This document shows positions 38,915 through 47,519 of a DNA stretch of 64,000 bases, in pieces; position 1 is the first letter of the stretch; every line of letters begins with the position of its first letter. A model generated the notes under the pieces. It was not told the DNA's origin and made no database searches. It was given only the letters and a program-made list of their open reading frames with translations. The translations under genes were made by a program, and so were the position numbers. Source of the DNA: Proteobacteria bacterium UBA2363 (GTDB lineage: Bacteria; Pseudomonadota; Gammaproteobacteria; Xanthomonadales; UBA2363); contig DDTN01000010.1 of the NCBI GenBank assembly GCA_002344355.1, positions 24,307 to 88,306 of the forward strand, read 5' to 3'.

Positions 38915-40993
38915 ATGAGACGGCATGGGCGCACGGAAACCGATGGGCGGGGCGGGTTCATCCGCCGGCCCGGCATCCTCGCAGCCTACAGCACGGCCGC
39001 TCTGCTGCCGGTGCTGGCGGCCACCCTTGCCGGTTGCGCTTCAGCGGGAGCGAGAATGCAACGAGCGCCCGCCGAAGCGGTCCATGCGCAGCTGGCGAGC
39101 TCGGCGTTCGACATCATCGGCAACGCGGGTGCCTTGGAGCAGTTCCGTGCTCGAAGCACGGCGTTGCGCGAGGCACTCCGTCAGCAGCACCTTGAGCACC
39201 TGTGCCGTACTGGCGACCTGCACAGTTGCCGGCGGCTGGGGCTGATTCCGGACGATCGCCGAAGTCTGGACCGGATCGAGGTGGTCGGCTCGCGGATCAG
39301 TGCCGCAGACGTCATCACCAACAACCAGGAGTCCGGCGTCGACGAAGGCGACATCGTCAAGAAGTCGGGACGCTTCCTCTTCGTGCTGCGGCAGGGATGG
39401 CTGCACGTGGTGGACACCGGTACGCCGGCATCGCCCGCGCTGGCGCTCGTGCAGAGCCTGCAGGTCGCCACCGACCCGACCGGCGAGACGGTCTGGTACG
39501 ACGAGATCCTGGCGTTCGGCGACCGCCTGGTGCTGATCGGCTACAACTTTGAAAAAGGAGTGGCCGAGCTGCTCAGCTACGCGATCGACCATTCCGGCCG
39601 GCTGCAGCGCGAGGCGCGCTACTGGATACGGGTTCCGGACTACTACTCCGCCAGCAACTACCTCGGCCGCATCGAGGGCGAAAACCTGCTCATGGTCCTC
39701 ACCATGCCGTTGGATGATCAGGCTGGCAACCGCTGGCCGGCGTGGTCGAACCGGGACGATGGCGCGGGCGTCTGGCAACCGCTGGTGGACCTGGAGGCCG
39801 TGCACCTGCCCGTTGCCGTCCCTGTGAATCCAGTCATCCACATGGTGGTGCGGTGTCCCTTTCGGCAACTGCGCGGAGAATCCCTGGCATGCGCGACAAC
39901 CGGCGTGGTCGGGGAGCGGGGGTCCATTTCCTACGTGAGCCCCAGCGCCGTCTACCTGGCTGTCGAATACTGGCCCCCGAGCGCGTTGCTGGATCCGGAA
40001 GTCGACCATCTTGACTGGCGCAACCGCCACAAGGGGCTGCGCTCCACCATCATCTACCGGTTCCCCTTCGCTGCCGAAGAAGGCATCGGATTCGCATTGT
40101 TCGAGGGACTTGCAGGCAGCCAGTTCACCTTCGTCGAGCGCAACTCGCAACTTCATGCCGCGCTCACCAAGCCCGGCCCGGAATCCAGTGAGGCGGGAGT
40201 GCTCCTGCTGCAGTCCATCGCCACCGGCGCGTTCGGCTCGGATCCGGACGCCGCCGCCCATGCCCGGATCGATGCCCGAGTCTCGCTGGATCCCTCACAC
40301 CTCACCTTCCGGTTCACCGATCACGGGTTGCTGATCGGTCCCCACAGCGGGGCGCTTCTGGATGAACTCACCGAGTTCGATGCCTTCCACAAGAGCCGCC
40401 ATCCCCCGTTACCACGGATGCCGCCCCTATTGCTGCAACGCCTGGACGGTGCGCCGGCTCGAATCATCGAAACGGGGCACACCGCCGACCAGGTCGAGTC
40501 CGTGTATGGCGGGGTGGCGCTCTCCGGTCGGGATCAGACGGGTCGGTGGACCGTTTCCATACTCGCCCCGCGCGCCTCGGCGTTGGTTCCACACACGCTG
40601 ACAGTGCCGGGAATCGAGCAGACGGAAGGACGCAGCCACGCCTTCAACCACACCCGCTGGCATGACGGCACCGCGCTGCTGGGTTGGCCGGTAAGTCCCC
40701 CGGACGATGCAGTTCCCTGGTCTGAGCTTCATTGGCGACGACTGGGACAGGTATCGGACCTTGCCCTGTTCCGGTGGGACGGCCATTCCTTTGGGTTGGC
40801 TGACGTCATCGACATGCAGCATTCGCGTACGCCCCCGAAATGCAAGGACCCTTGGGGCTGCGAGGACTGGTACGGCAACGCCCGCCTGTTCTTCTTCGAC
40901 TCGCGGATCTTCGCGCTCAGCGGCCCGCGCCTGGTCGAGGCTTCCTGGGACGGAAGCCGCGTCACGCCGTTGCGCTCCGTCGATCTGCCCTGA
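38915..40993 (+). CDS. Beta-propeller domain lipoprotein
   Basis: A 692-residue protein starting at ATG 38915. A hydrophobic signal segment ends in the lipobox LAGC (Cys near residue 40). The mature protein contains ADVITNNQESGVDEGDIVKKSGRFLFVLRQGWLHVVD, the hallmark start of the secreted beta-propeller family PF09826, followed by repeated beta-rich segments. An AAC/CxxxxxLHSCRRL region precedes the propeller. Codon use is less GC-biased than in neighbours (many GAT, GAA and TTC/TTT mixtures), suggesting later acquisition. A role in protein-protein contacts at the outer membrane is inferred; nothing specific is known. Confidence 0.82.
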   Translation: MRRHGRTETDGRGGFIRRPGILAAYSTAALLPVLAATLAGCASAGARMQRAPAEAVHAQLASSAFDIIGNAGALEQFRARSTALREALRQQHLEHLCRTGDLHSCRRLGLIPDDRRSLDRIEVVGSRISAADVITNNQESGVDEGDIVKKSGRFLFVLRQGWLHVVDTGTPASPALALVQSLQVATDPTGETVWYDEILAFGDRLVLIGYNFEKGVAELLSYAIDHSGRLQREARYWIRVPDYYSASNYLGRIEGENLLMVLTMPLDDQAGNRWPAWSNRDDGAGVWQPLVDLEAVHLPVAVPVNPVIHMVVRCPFRQLRGESLACATTGVVGERGSISYVSPSAVYLAVEYWPPSALLDPEVDHLDWRNRHKGLRSTIIYRFPFAAEEGIGFALFEGLAGSQFTFVERNSQLHAALTKPGPESSEAGVLLLQSIATGAFGSDPDAAAHARIDARVSLDPSHLTFRFTDHGLLIGPHSGALLDELTEFDAFHKSRHPPLPRMPPLLLQRLDGAPARIIETGHTADQVESVYGGVALSGRDQTGRWTVSILAPRASALVPHTLTVPGIEQTEGRSHAFNHTRWHDGTALLGWPVSPPDDAVPWSELHWRRLGQVSDLALFRWDGHSFGLADVIDMQHSRTPPKCKDPWGCEDWYGNARLFFFDSRIFALSGPRLVEASWDGSRVTPLRSVDLP

Positions 40994-41025
40994 TCAGCCG
41001 ATCAGACGACGGGGCCGAAAGGGGG

Positions 41026-41350
41026 TCAACCGCGGGCGCCCGATCCGGGCTCCTGCACGCGCCTGGTCGGCGCCAGGGCGAGGCGCTGGCGAAGCCAGGC
41101 GGCGAACTCCGCCTCCGTCACCGTGCCCTCGGCGAGACCCACGTAGAGCGGGTGCAGCTCATGGTCTTCCGCGGCCAGGCGCGCACCATTGCGAAGGATG
41201 AAGACCCCGCAGGCGACCGCGGCCGTGCGCCTGTTGCCGTCGACGAACGGAGGGTTGCGGGCCAGGCCGAAGGCCAGGCCCTCGGCAAGATGGGCCAGGT
41301 CGGGCGGCGGGTCCCAAGGGGCATGAAGCAGTTGCGGAGGGGCCAGCCCC
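41026..41350 (-). pseudogene. Doc/Fic-family toxin remnant, 5' truncated
   Basis: The minus-strand frame reads DLAHLAEGLAFGLARNPPFVDGNRRTAAVACGVFIL and continues to WLRQRLAL, ending at 41026. This matches the Doc (death on curing) subfamily, whose catalytic Fic motif is HPFVDGNKRTA. Here the motif His is replaced by Pro (NPPFVDGNRRTA), and roughly the first 45 residues are missing. No start codon lies between the uvrD stop (41351) and the homologous region. With the key His lost and the N-terminus gone, it cannot be an active AMPylating or kinase toxin. No Phd antitoxin is adjacent. Confidence 0.7.
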
Positions 41351-43555
41351 TCAGGCCGCGCTGAGGTTGGCGTAGGCCAGCACCAGCCACTTGGCGCCGG
41401 CGTCCTCGAACTGGACCTGGACGCGGGCATGGTTGCCGCCGCCCTCGGCGTCGACGATCAGGCCTTCGCCGAACTGCGGGTGGCGCACGCGCTGGCCGAG
41501 GCTGAAGCCGGCGCCGGCGGCGGCATCCTGCTGCCAGGCGGCGCGGCTGCCGGCGACCTGGCGCAGGCCCTGGACCTCGACCTTGGGCCGCACCGCGTGC
41601 AGCAGGGCGGGCGGGATCTCGGCGAGGAAGCGGGACGGGCGGTTGTAGGTCTCCACGCCGTGCAGGCGGCGGGTCTCGGCGTAGCTGAGCGTGAGCTGCT
41701 CGCGGGCGCGGGTGATGCCGACGTAGGCCAGGCGGCGTTCCTCCTCCAGCCGGCCTTCCTCGTCCAGCGACTTCTGGTTGGGGAACAGGCCTTCCTCCAG
41801 GCCGGTCAGGAACACCAGCGGGAACTCCAGGCCCTTGGCGGCGTGCAGGGTCATCAGCTGCACGCAGTCCTGCCAGGCCTCGCCCTGGGTCTCGCCGGCC
41901 TCCAGGGTGGCGTGCGCCAGGAAGGCGGCCAGCTCGGACAGGCCGGCCTCGCGGTCCTCGGCGGACAGCTCGAAGCGGCTGGCGACGCTGACCAGCTCGT
42001 CCAGGTTCTCCAGCCGCCCTTCGGCCTGGGCCTGGCCCTCGCGCTGGTAGAACTCGCGCAGGCCGGATCGGGCGATCAGGTGGTCGATGCGCTCGTGCAG
42101 GTCCATGTCGGCGCCCTCGGCCGCCAGCAGGTCGACCCGCTCCATGAAGGCGTACAGGGCATTGCGGACCTTGCCGGCCAGCACCAGCGGCTCGCCGCCG
42201 GGCAACGGCGCGCTGCGGCCGCTGGCGCGCGCGGCGACCTGCCACAGCGAGGTGGCGCCGGCGCGCGCGGCCTGGCGCAGCAGTTCGAGGCTGCGGCCGC
42301 CGACGCCGCAGTTGGGCGCGGCGATGGCGCGTTCGAAGGCGCCGTCGTCGTCGCGGTTGCCGACCAGGCGCAGCCAGGCCAGGGCGTCGCGGATCTCGGC
42401 GCGCTCGAAGAAGCGCAGGCCGCCGTACACGCGGTAGGGGATGCCGGCCTGCACCAGCGCCTCCTCCAGCACCCGCGACTGCGCGTTGCTGCGGTAGAGC
42501 ACGGCGCAGTCTGAAGGCCGGCCGTCGTCGGCGATCCGGGCACGGATCCGCTCGACCACGTAGCGCGCCTCGTCCTGCTCGTTGAAGGCCGCATACAGGG
42601 CGATCGGCTCGCCCTCGGCGCCGTCGGTCCACAGGTTCTTGCCCATGCGGTCGGCATTGCGCTCGATCACCGCGTTGGCGGCCTTCAGGATGGTGCCGGT
42701 GGAACGGTAGTTCTGCTCCAGCTTGAGCACCCGCACGTCCGGGAAGTCGCGCAGGAAGTGCTGGACGTTCTCGACCCGGGCGCCACGCCAGCCGTAGATG
42801 GCCTGGTCGTCGTCGCCGACCGCGAACACCTGGCCGGTCTCGCCGGCCAGCATGCGCAGCCAGGCGTACTGCAGCGAATTGGTGTCCTGGAACTCGTCGA
42901 CCAGCAGCCAGCGGAAGCGCTGCCGGTAGTGCGCCAGCAGCACCGGATCGCCCAGCCACAGTTCGTGGCTGCGCAGCAGCAGCTCGGCGAAGTCGACCAG
43001 GCCCTGGCGCTCGCACTCGGCCTGGTAGGCGCGGTAGACCTCGACGAAGGCCTGGTGCACCGGGTTGTGGCCGGGGTCGATGTGCTGCGGGCGGCGGCCC
43101 TCGTCCTTCTGCGCGTTGATGAACCAGGTCGCCTGCTTGGGCGGGAAGCGCGCCTCGTCCAGGCCCATCGCCTGCACCACCCGCCGGACCAGGCGCACCT
43201 GGTCGTCGGCATCGATGATCTGGAAGGTCTCCGGCAGCTTCGCCTCGCGCCAGTGCTGGCGCAGCAGGCGGTGGGCCAGGCCGTGGAATGTGCCCAGCCA
43301 CAGGCCGCGGGTGCCGTGCCCGACCAGCTTCTCGCAGCGCAGCCGCATCTCGGCGGCGGCCTTGTTGGTGAAGGTCACCGCCAGGATCGCGTAGGGCGAG
43401 ACCTGCTCGACCTCGAGCAGCCAGGCGATGCGGTGGATCAGCACCCGCGTCTTGCCGGACCCGGCACCGGCCAGCACCAGGGTGTGGCCGCGGCCGGTCG
43501 TGACGGCCTCGCGCTGGGCCGGGTTCAGCGCATCGAGCAGGTGCGAGACATCCAT
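41351..43555 (-). CDS. uvrD: DNA helicase II UvrD
   Basis: A 734-residue SF1A helicase, nearly collinear with E. coli UvrD (720). It starts MDVSHLLDALNPAQREAV. Key motifs are Walker A LAGAGSGKTR (Lys35), VTFTNKAAAEM, GTFHGLAHRLLR, Walker B LLVDEFQDTN, GDDDQAIYGWRGA, LEQNYRSTGTIL, LMTLHAAKGLEFPLVFL and RRLAYVGITRAREQL. The Tudor-like C-terminus GQRVRHPQFGEGLIVDAEG is present. It unwinds DNA 3' to 5' in nucleotide-excision and mismatch repair. TACAAT on the minus strand 6 nt before the ATG implies a leaderless mRNA. It is divergent from ubiA. Confidence 0.97.
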   Translation of the reverse strand: MDVSHLLDALNPAQREAVTTGRGHTLVLAGAGSGKTRVLIHRIAWLLEVEQVSPYAILAVTFTNKAAAEMRLRCEKLVGHGTRGLWLGTFHGLAHRLLRQHWREAKLPETFQIIDADDQVRLVRRVVQAMGLDEARFPPKQATWFINAQKDEGRRPQHIDPGHNPVHQAFVEVYRAYQAECERQGLVDFAELLLRSHELWLGDPVLLAHYRQRFRWLLVDEFQDTNSLQYAWLRMLAGETGQVFAVGDDDQAIYGWRGARVENVQHFLRDFPDVRVLKLEQNYRSTGTILKAANAVIERNADRMGKNLWTDGAEGEPIALYAAFNEQDEARYVVERIRARIADDGRPSDCAVLYRSNAQSRVLEEALVQAGIPYRVYGGLRFFERAEIRDALAWLRLVGNRDDDGAFERAIAAPNCGVGGRSLELLRQAARAGATSLWQVAARASGRSAPLPGGEPLVLAGKVRNALYAFMERVDLLAAEGADMDLHERIDHLIARSGLREFYQREGQAQAEGRLENLDELVSVASRFELSAEDREAGLSELAAFLAHATLEAGETQGEAWQDCVQLMTLHAAKGLEFPLVFLTGLEEGLFPNQKSLDEEGRLEEERRLAYVGITRAREQLTLSYAETRRLHGVETYNRPSRFLAEIPPALLHAVRPKVEVQGLRQVAGSRAAWQQDAAAGAGFSLGQRVRHPQFGEGLIVDAEGGGNHARVQVQFEDAGAKWLVLAYANLSAA

Positions 43556-43561
43556 GCGGCG

Positions 43562-43567
43562 ATTGTA
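43562..43567 (-). promoter_or_regulatory. -10 hexamer TACAAT of uvrD
   Basis: On the minus strand, TACAAT, CGCCGC and then ATG, a 6-nt gap. A leaderless start is predicted. Confidence 0.5.
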
Positions 43568-43609
43568 CCGGCCGGGCTCCCCGCCCCCGGAGCGCGCGAA
43601 CGCGCGCAC

Positions 43610-43636
43610 GTTCGCATCGTGCCGGCTCGTGCGAAC
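43610..43636. promoter_or_regulatory. Inverted repeat in the uvrD-ubiA divergent region
   Basis: GTTCGCA (43610-43616) and TGCGAAC (43630-43636) form a perfect 7-bp dyad with 13-bp spacing, just upstream of the uvrD -10. An overlapping GCGAAC/GTTCGC pair lies at 43597-43615. It is a possible operator, but the spacing does not match a LexA box I know. Confidence 0.35.
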
Positions 43637-43664
43637 ATCGGCATCCGCCCCCGCGCCAGCGACC

Positions 43665-45020
43665 ATGACCGAGGACCGCCCCAGCAAGCCGCGCGCGCCG
43701 CGCAAGCGCAGTTCCGCCGACGCCGGCGCCGAGGTGCCGGCGCAGCCGCGCGCGCGGGCGAAGCCACGGACCGCCCCGGCTGCGACGGATGCCGCGGCGG
43801 CCGCAGCGCCAGGCACTGCCGGCAAACGCGCGGCACCTCGCAAGACGGCGGCGGCCACCGGGGGCGCGCCGAAGGCGGGCAAGCCCGGTCCGGCCGCGAA
43901 ATCCGCCAGGGCGGCCGCGGAGGGCCCTGCTTCGGCCGGGCAGCGCGGGCCTTCCGGTGGTGCCCGCCCGCCCGCCGGCGCCTCCAGGGCGACGGCGACA
44001 CGGGTCCCCGGGCATCAGGAGGGAAAGGTCGGCGCGCCGCCCGGTCAGGCCCCCTCCGGAACGCCGCCGCGCTCGACGGCCCGATCCGTGTCCAGGTCGG
44101 CGTCGGGCAGCGCGCGCCGCGCCGCCGGAACCACCCGGCCGGCATCCGGCTGGCGGCACTGGCGCGCCGCCGCCGATCCCTATCTGCGCCTGTGCCGGAT
44201 CGACCGGCCGATCGGCTACCTGCTGCTGCTGTGGCCGACCTGGTGGGGGCTGTGGGCCGCCGCCGGCGGGCCGCCGCCGCTGGGCATCCTGGTGGTGTTC
44301 ACGCTCGGCGTCGTGGTCATGCGCTCGGCGGGCTGCGTGATCAACGACTACGCCGACCGCTGGCTGGACCCTCAGGTGCAGCGCACCCGCGGCCGGCCCC
44401 TGGCCGCCGGCGAGGTCGCGCCGCGCCAGGCGCTGGCGCTGTTCGGCGGTCTGATGCTGGCGGCCCTCGTGCTGGTGCTGTTCCTCAACGCGCTCACCAT
44501 CAAGCTGGCGGTGGTCGGCGCCGTGCTGGCCGCCAGCTATCCCTTCCTGAAGCGCTACACCTCGCTGCCGCAGATCTACCTGGGCGTCGCCTTCGGCTGG
44601 GCGATCCCGATGGCGTTCGCGGCGATCCAGGGCGAGGTGCCGCGCCTGGCCTGGCTGCTGTTCCTGGCCAACGTCCTGTGGGCGACCGCCTACGACACCC
44701 TGTACGCGATGGTCGACCGCGACGACGACCTGCGCGCCGGGGCCCGCTCCACCGCCATCCTGTTCGGCGACCTCGACCTGGTCGCGATCGGCATCCTTCA
44801 GGGCACCTTCCTGTTCGCCATGGCCCTGGTCGGCCAGCGCCTGGAACTGGGCACGCCGATGCACCTGGCACTGGGCCTGGGCGCGCTGCTGGTGGCGGCC
44901 CAGCTCTGGCGGGCGCGCCGGCGCGACCGCGCGGGCTGCTTCGCGGCGTTCCGCGACAACCACTGGCTCGGCATGGTGCTGTTCCTGGGCCTGGCGATCG
45001 GCCTGGGCCAGACGGGCTGA
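43665..45020 (+). CDS. ubiA: 4-hydroxybenzoate polyprenyltransferase UbiA with long N-terminal extension
   Basis: A 451-residue protein. Residues about 165-451 are a normal UbiA membrane prenyltransferase that attaches the isoprenoid tail in ubiquinone synthesis. The first Asp-rich motif is INDYADRWLDPQVQRT, the second YDTLYAMVDRDDDLRAG, and there are about nine helices. Residues 1-165 are a low-complexity Ala/Pro/Lys/Arg tail (KPRAPRKR, KTAAATGG, KAGKPGPAAKSARAAAE) resembling histone-like or AlgP tails, absent from ordinary UbiA (about 290 residues). No alternative ATG lies nearer the conserved domain, but a GTG or TTG start closer in cannot be excluded. The gene is divergent from uvrD. Confidence 0.88.
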   Translation: MTEDRPSKPRAPRKRSSADAGAEVPAQPRARAKPRTAPAATDAAAAAAPGTAGKRAAPRKTAAATGGAPKAGKPGPAAKSARAAAEGPASAGQRGPSGGARPPAGASRATATRVPGHQEGKVGAPPGQAPSGTPPRSTARSVSRSASGSARRAAGTTRPASGWRHWRAAADPYLRLCRIDRPIGYLLLLWPTWWGLWAAAGGPPPLGILVVFTLGVVVMRSAGCVINDYADRWLDPQVQRTRGRPLAAGEVAPRQALALFGGLMLAALVLVLFLNALTIKLAVVGAVLAASYPFLKRYTSLPQIYLGVAFGWAIPMAFAAIQGEVPRLAWLLFLANVLWATAYDTLYAMVDRDDDLRAGARSTAILFGDLDLVAIGILQGTFLFAMALVGQRLELGTPMHLALGLGALLVAAQLWRARRRDRAGCFAAFRDNHWLGMVLFLGLAIGLGQTG

Positions 45021-45084
45021 GCCTGCCGCGGGCAGCCCCCGTGCCTGCGGCTCCGGTCGCGGCAGCGCCCTGGGCGCGCCGCGG

Positions 45085-45858
45085 TCAGTGCGGGCCGCGC
45101 GCCGCGCGTGCCACCACCCAGACCTCGACGCGGTCGAAGCCGGCCTGCTGCAGGGTGCGGGCGCATTCGGCCAGGGTCGCGCCGGTGGTCATCACGTCGT
45201 CGACCAGTACCAGGCGTCGATGGCCAGCGGTCCGGGCGCGCGCCAGCGCCCGGGGCTGCACCTGGAAGGCGGCGCGGACGTTGCGCCGCCTCGCCACGGC
45301 ATCCAGCTCGGTCTGCGCCGCGGTCGCCCGGGTCCTGCGCAGCAGGTCGGGTGCCACCGGCAGGGCCAGCGTCCTGCCGAGGTCGCGCGCCAGTTCCAGG
45401 GCCTGGTCGTGGCCGCGCCGGCGCAGGCGGTCGTCGTGCAGCGGCACCGGCACCAGCAGGTCCGGCCGCGCCGGCGATGCGGCGCGGACGCGCTCGGCGA
45501 GCAGCAGCGCCAGCGCCCGGCCGGCGGCGAGGTCGCCGCCGAACTTGAAGCGGGTGATCAGGCCGTCCAGCGGCCAGGCGTAGCGGAAGCCGGCGAAGGC
45601 GCCGGCGAACGGCGGCGGTCGCTGCAGGCAGGGGCCGCAGGCCGGCTCGGCCCGGGCCAGGGGCTCGGCGCAGCGCGGACAGCACGGCAGGTTGTCGGCC
45701 AGCTCGCCCCGGCATCCGGCACACAGCGGCGCGGGCGAGTCCTGCAGCGCCGCCGAGCACAGCGCGCAGCGCGGCGGCAGCAGGCGGGCCAGCAGCCGCC
45801 CCAGCCAGCCTCGCGCCGACCGGGACTCCAGGTTGACTTCGCTGCCGGGCGTTTCCAC
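45085..45858 (-). CDS. comF: ComF family amidophosphoribosyltransferase-like protein
   Basis: A 257-residue protein. An N-terminal zinc-ribbon-like part has CxxC pairs (RCALCSAAL, LCAGCRGEL, CCPRCAEPL, ACGPCLQ). A type I phosphoribosyltransferase domain follows with VPVPLHDDRLRRRGHDQALELA and the PRPP loop LVLVDDVMTTGATLAE. ComF proteins support DNA uptake in competent bacteria. The start is GTG at 45858, with TAGACT 9 nt upstream. It is divergent from bioB with a 32-bp gap, which is typical of gammaproteobacteria (gntX/comF next to bio genes). Confidence 0.92.
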   Translation of the reverse strand: METPGSEVNLESRSARGWLGRLLARLLPPRCALCSAALQDSPAPLCAGCRGELADNLPCCPRCAEPLARAEPACGPCLQRPPPFAGAFAGFRYAWPLDGLITRFKFGGDLAAGRALALLLAERVRAASPARPDLLVPVPLHDDRLRRRGHDQALELARDLGRTLALPVAPDLLRRTRATAAQTELDAVARRRNVRAAFQVQPRALARARTAGHRRLVLVDDVMTTGATLAECARTLQQAGFDRVEVWVVARAARGPH

Positions 45859-45867
45859 ACTGGCCGC

Positions 45868-45873
45868 AGTCTA
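45868..45873 (-). promoter_or_regulatory. -10-like TAGACT of comF
   Basis: On the minus strand it sits 9 nt before the GTG start. It also lies within the very short comF-bioB divergent gap. Confidence 0.4.
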
Positions 45874-45890
45874 CCGCCGCCGTCCTCCCG

Positions 45891-46904
45891 ATGACCGAAG
45901 CCACCCCGCGCCACGACTGGACGCGCGAGCAGGCGCTCGCCCTGTTCGACCTGCCGTTCCCCGACCTGCTGTTCCGCGCCCAGCAGGCGCATCGCGCGCA
46001 CTTCGATCCCGGCCAGGTGCAGGTCAGCACCCTGCTGTCGATCAAGACCGGCGCCTGCCCGGAAGACTGCGCGTACTGCCCGCAGAGCGCGCGCTACCGC
46101 ACCGGCCTGAAGGCCGAGCGGCTGCTGCCGCTGGAGGACGTCCTCGCCCGCGCCCGCCAGGCGCGCGATGCCGGCGCCAGCCGCTTCTGCATGGGCGCCG
46201 CCTGGCGCAACCCGCGCGACAAGGACCTGCCCCAGGTCGCCGCCATGGTCGCCGGGGTCAAGGCGCTGGGCCTGGAGACCTGCGCCACCCTGGGCATGCT
46301 CACCGGCGAGCAGGCGAAGGCGCTCCGCGACGCCGGGCTGGACTACTACAACCACAACCTCGACACCTCGCCGGAGTTCTACGGCGAGATCATCGGCACG
46401 CGCACCTACGACGACCGCCTGGAAACCCTGGCCCACGTCCGCGATGCCGGCCTGAAGACCTGCTGCGGCGGCATCGTCGGCATGGGCGAGTCGCGCGCCG
46501 ACCGCGCCGGCCTGCTGGTGGCGCTGGCGACCCTGCCGGCACATCCGGACTCGGTGCCGATCAACCGTCTGGTGCGGGTCGCGGGCACGCCGCTGGCCGA
46601 CCAGGCCGAGCTGGAGCCGTTCGAGTTCGTGCGCACCATCGCGGTGGCGCGGATCATGATGCCGGCCTCGATGGTGCGCCTGTCGGCCGGCCGGGAAACC
46701 ATGTCCGACGAACTGCAGGCGCTGTGCTTCCTGGCCGGCGCCAACTCGATCTTCCACGGCGACAAGCTGCTGACCACGGGCAACCCGGATACCGCCGCCG
46801 ACGAGGCCCTGTTCGCCCGGCTCGGCATCGTCGCGATGCCGGCGCCGGCGCAGGCGCCGGCATCGGGACGGACCTGCCACGCCGACATCACCGAGGCCGC
46901 CTGA
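45891..46904 (+). CDS. bioB: Biotin synthase
   Basis: A 337-residue radical-SAM enzyme that inserts sulfur into dethiobiotin. The radical-SAM cluster motif is GACPEDCAYCPQSARY with Cys56, Cys60 and Cys63. Other residues for the sulfur-donor [2Fe-2S] cluster lie in RFCMGAAWR, LETCATLGM, LKTCCGGIVGMGE and in the conserved Arg of AGRETMSDELQALCFLAGANSIFHGDKLLTT. The length is standard. It begins the biotin cluster; a secreted YciI-like gene separates it from bioF. Confidence 0.97.
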   Translation: MTEATPRHDWTREQALALFDLPFPDLLFRAQQAHRAHFDPGQVQVSTLLSIKTGACPEDCAYCPQSARYRTGLKAERLLPLEDVLARARQARDAGASRFCMGAAWRNPRDKDLPQVAAMVAGVKALGLETCATLGMLTGEQAKALRDAGLDYYNHNLDTSPEFYGEIIGTRTYDDRLETLAHVRDAGLKTCCGGIVGMGESRADRAGLLVALATLPAHPDSVPINRLVRVAGTPLADQAELEPFEFVRTIAVARIMMPASMVRLSAGRETMSDELQALCFLAGANSIFHGDKLLTTGNPDTAADEALFARLGIVAMPAPAQAPASGRTCHADITEAA

Positions 46905-47070
46905 GGCCCCGTCGCCAAGTCCCCGGGCGGGCCGCCGGACCCGCCCGCGTCTTCCCGCACACCTGCGTCGCGACCCCGTTCCGGAAGCCGCGGCAGGCCG
47001 GGCAGGGGAAATGCGGGCTAGGATGGCCACCTGCCCGCAACGGGCGCCCGCCATCGCCGCAGGTACCGCA

Positions 47071-47508
47071 ATGATCTTCTCTCGCAGCCTCTTCCTGGTC
47101 CTGGCGCTGGCCCTGCTGTGGCCGTCCGGGCAGGCGTCCGCGGCGGCCTCGGAGCCCGCGGACGATCCCGCTCCCCCTGCGGCCGCGGAGGCGCCGCCGG
47201 CCATGAAGCAGTACTGGTTCGTGATGCTGAGCCGGGGACCGCGGCGCGCCGAGCCGATGGCCGACGAAGAGGTCGCCGCCCTGCAGCGCGGGCACATGGC
47301 GCACATGGCGCAGGAGCACGCGGCGGGCCGCCTGGTGCTGGCCGGGCCGTTCGGCGACGACGGCGACTGGCGCGGCATCCAGATCTACGACGCCGGCAGC
47401 CGCGAGGAGGTGGAGGCGATCTGCGCGCGCGACCCGGCGGTCGCCGCCGGCCGCCTGGCGTGCGAGGTCCGGCCCTGGTGGAGCCAGCCGGGCACGGTCC
47501 TGAAGTAG
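47071..47508 (+). CDS. Exported YciI-like domain protein
   Basis: A 145-residue protein. ATG 47071 gives a signal peptide (IFSRSLFLVLALALLWPSGQASA) and an Ala/Pro-rich linker. A YCII/Dabb-like ferredoxin-fold domain follows: QYWFVMLSRGPRR, HMAHMAQEHAAGRLVLAGPFGDDGDWRGIQIYDAGSREEVEAI and a C-terminal PWW. YciI domains are usually cytoplasmic, so export is unusual. The gene lies between bioB and bioF, 11 bp ahead of the bioF start, so it is probably cotranscribed with bioF. TAGGAT upstream near 47019 is a possible own promoter. Function is unknown. Confidence 0.8.
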   Translation: MIFSRSLFLVLALALLWPSGQASAAASEPADDPAPPAAAEAPPAMKQYWFVMLSRGPRRAEPMADEEVAALQRGHMAHMAQEHAAGRLVLAGPFGDDGDWRGIQIYDAGSREEVEAICARDPAVAAGRLACEVRPWWSQPGTVLK

Positions 47509-47519
47509 TCGCCGCCGGC

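Noticed and set aside
43597..43615. Possible LexA box of the GAAC...GTTC type
   Set aside because: Spacing between half-sites is 8 bp, unlike the 4-bp Gram-positive box, and it does not match CTGT-N8-ACAG.
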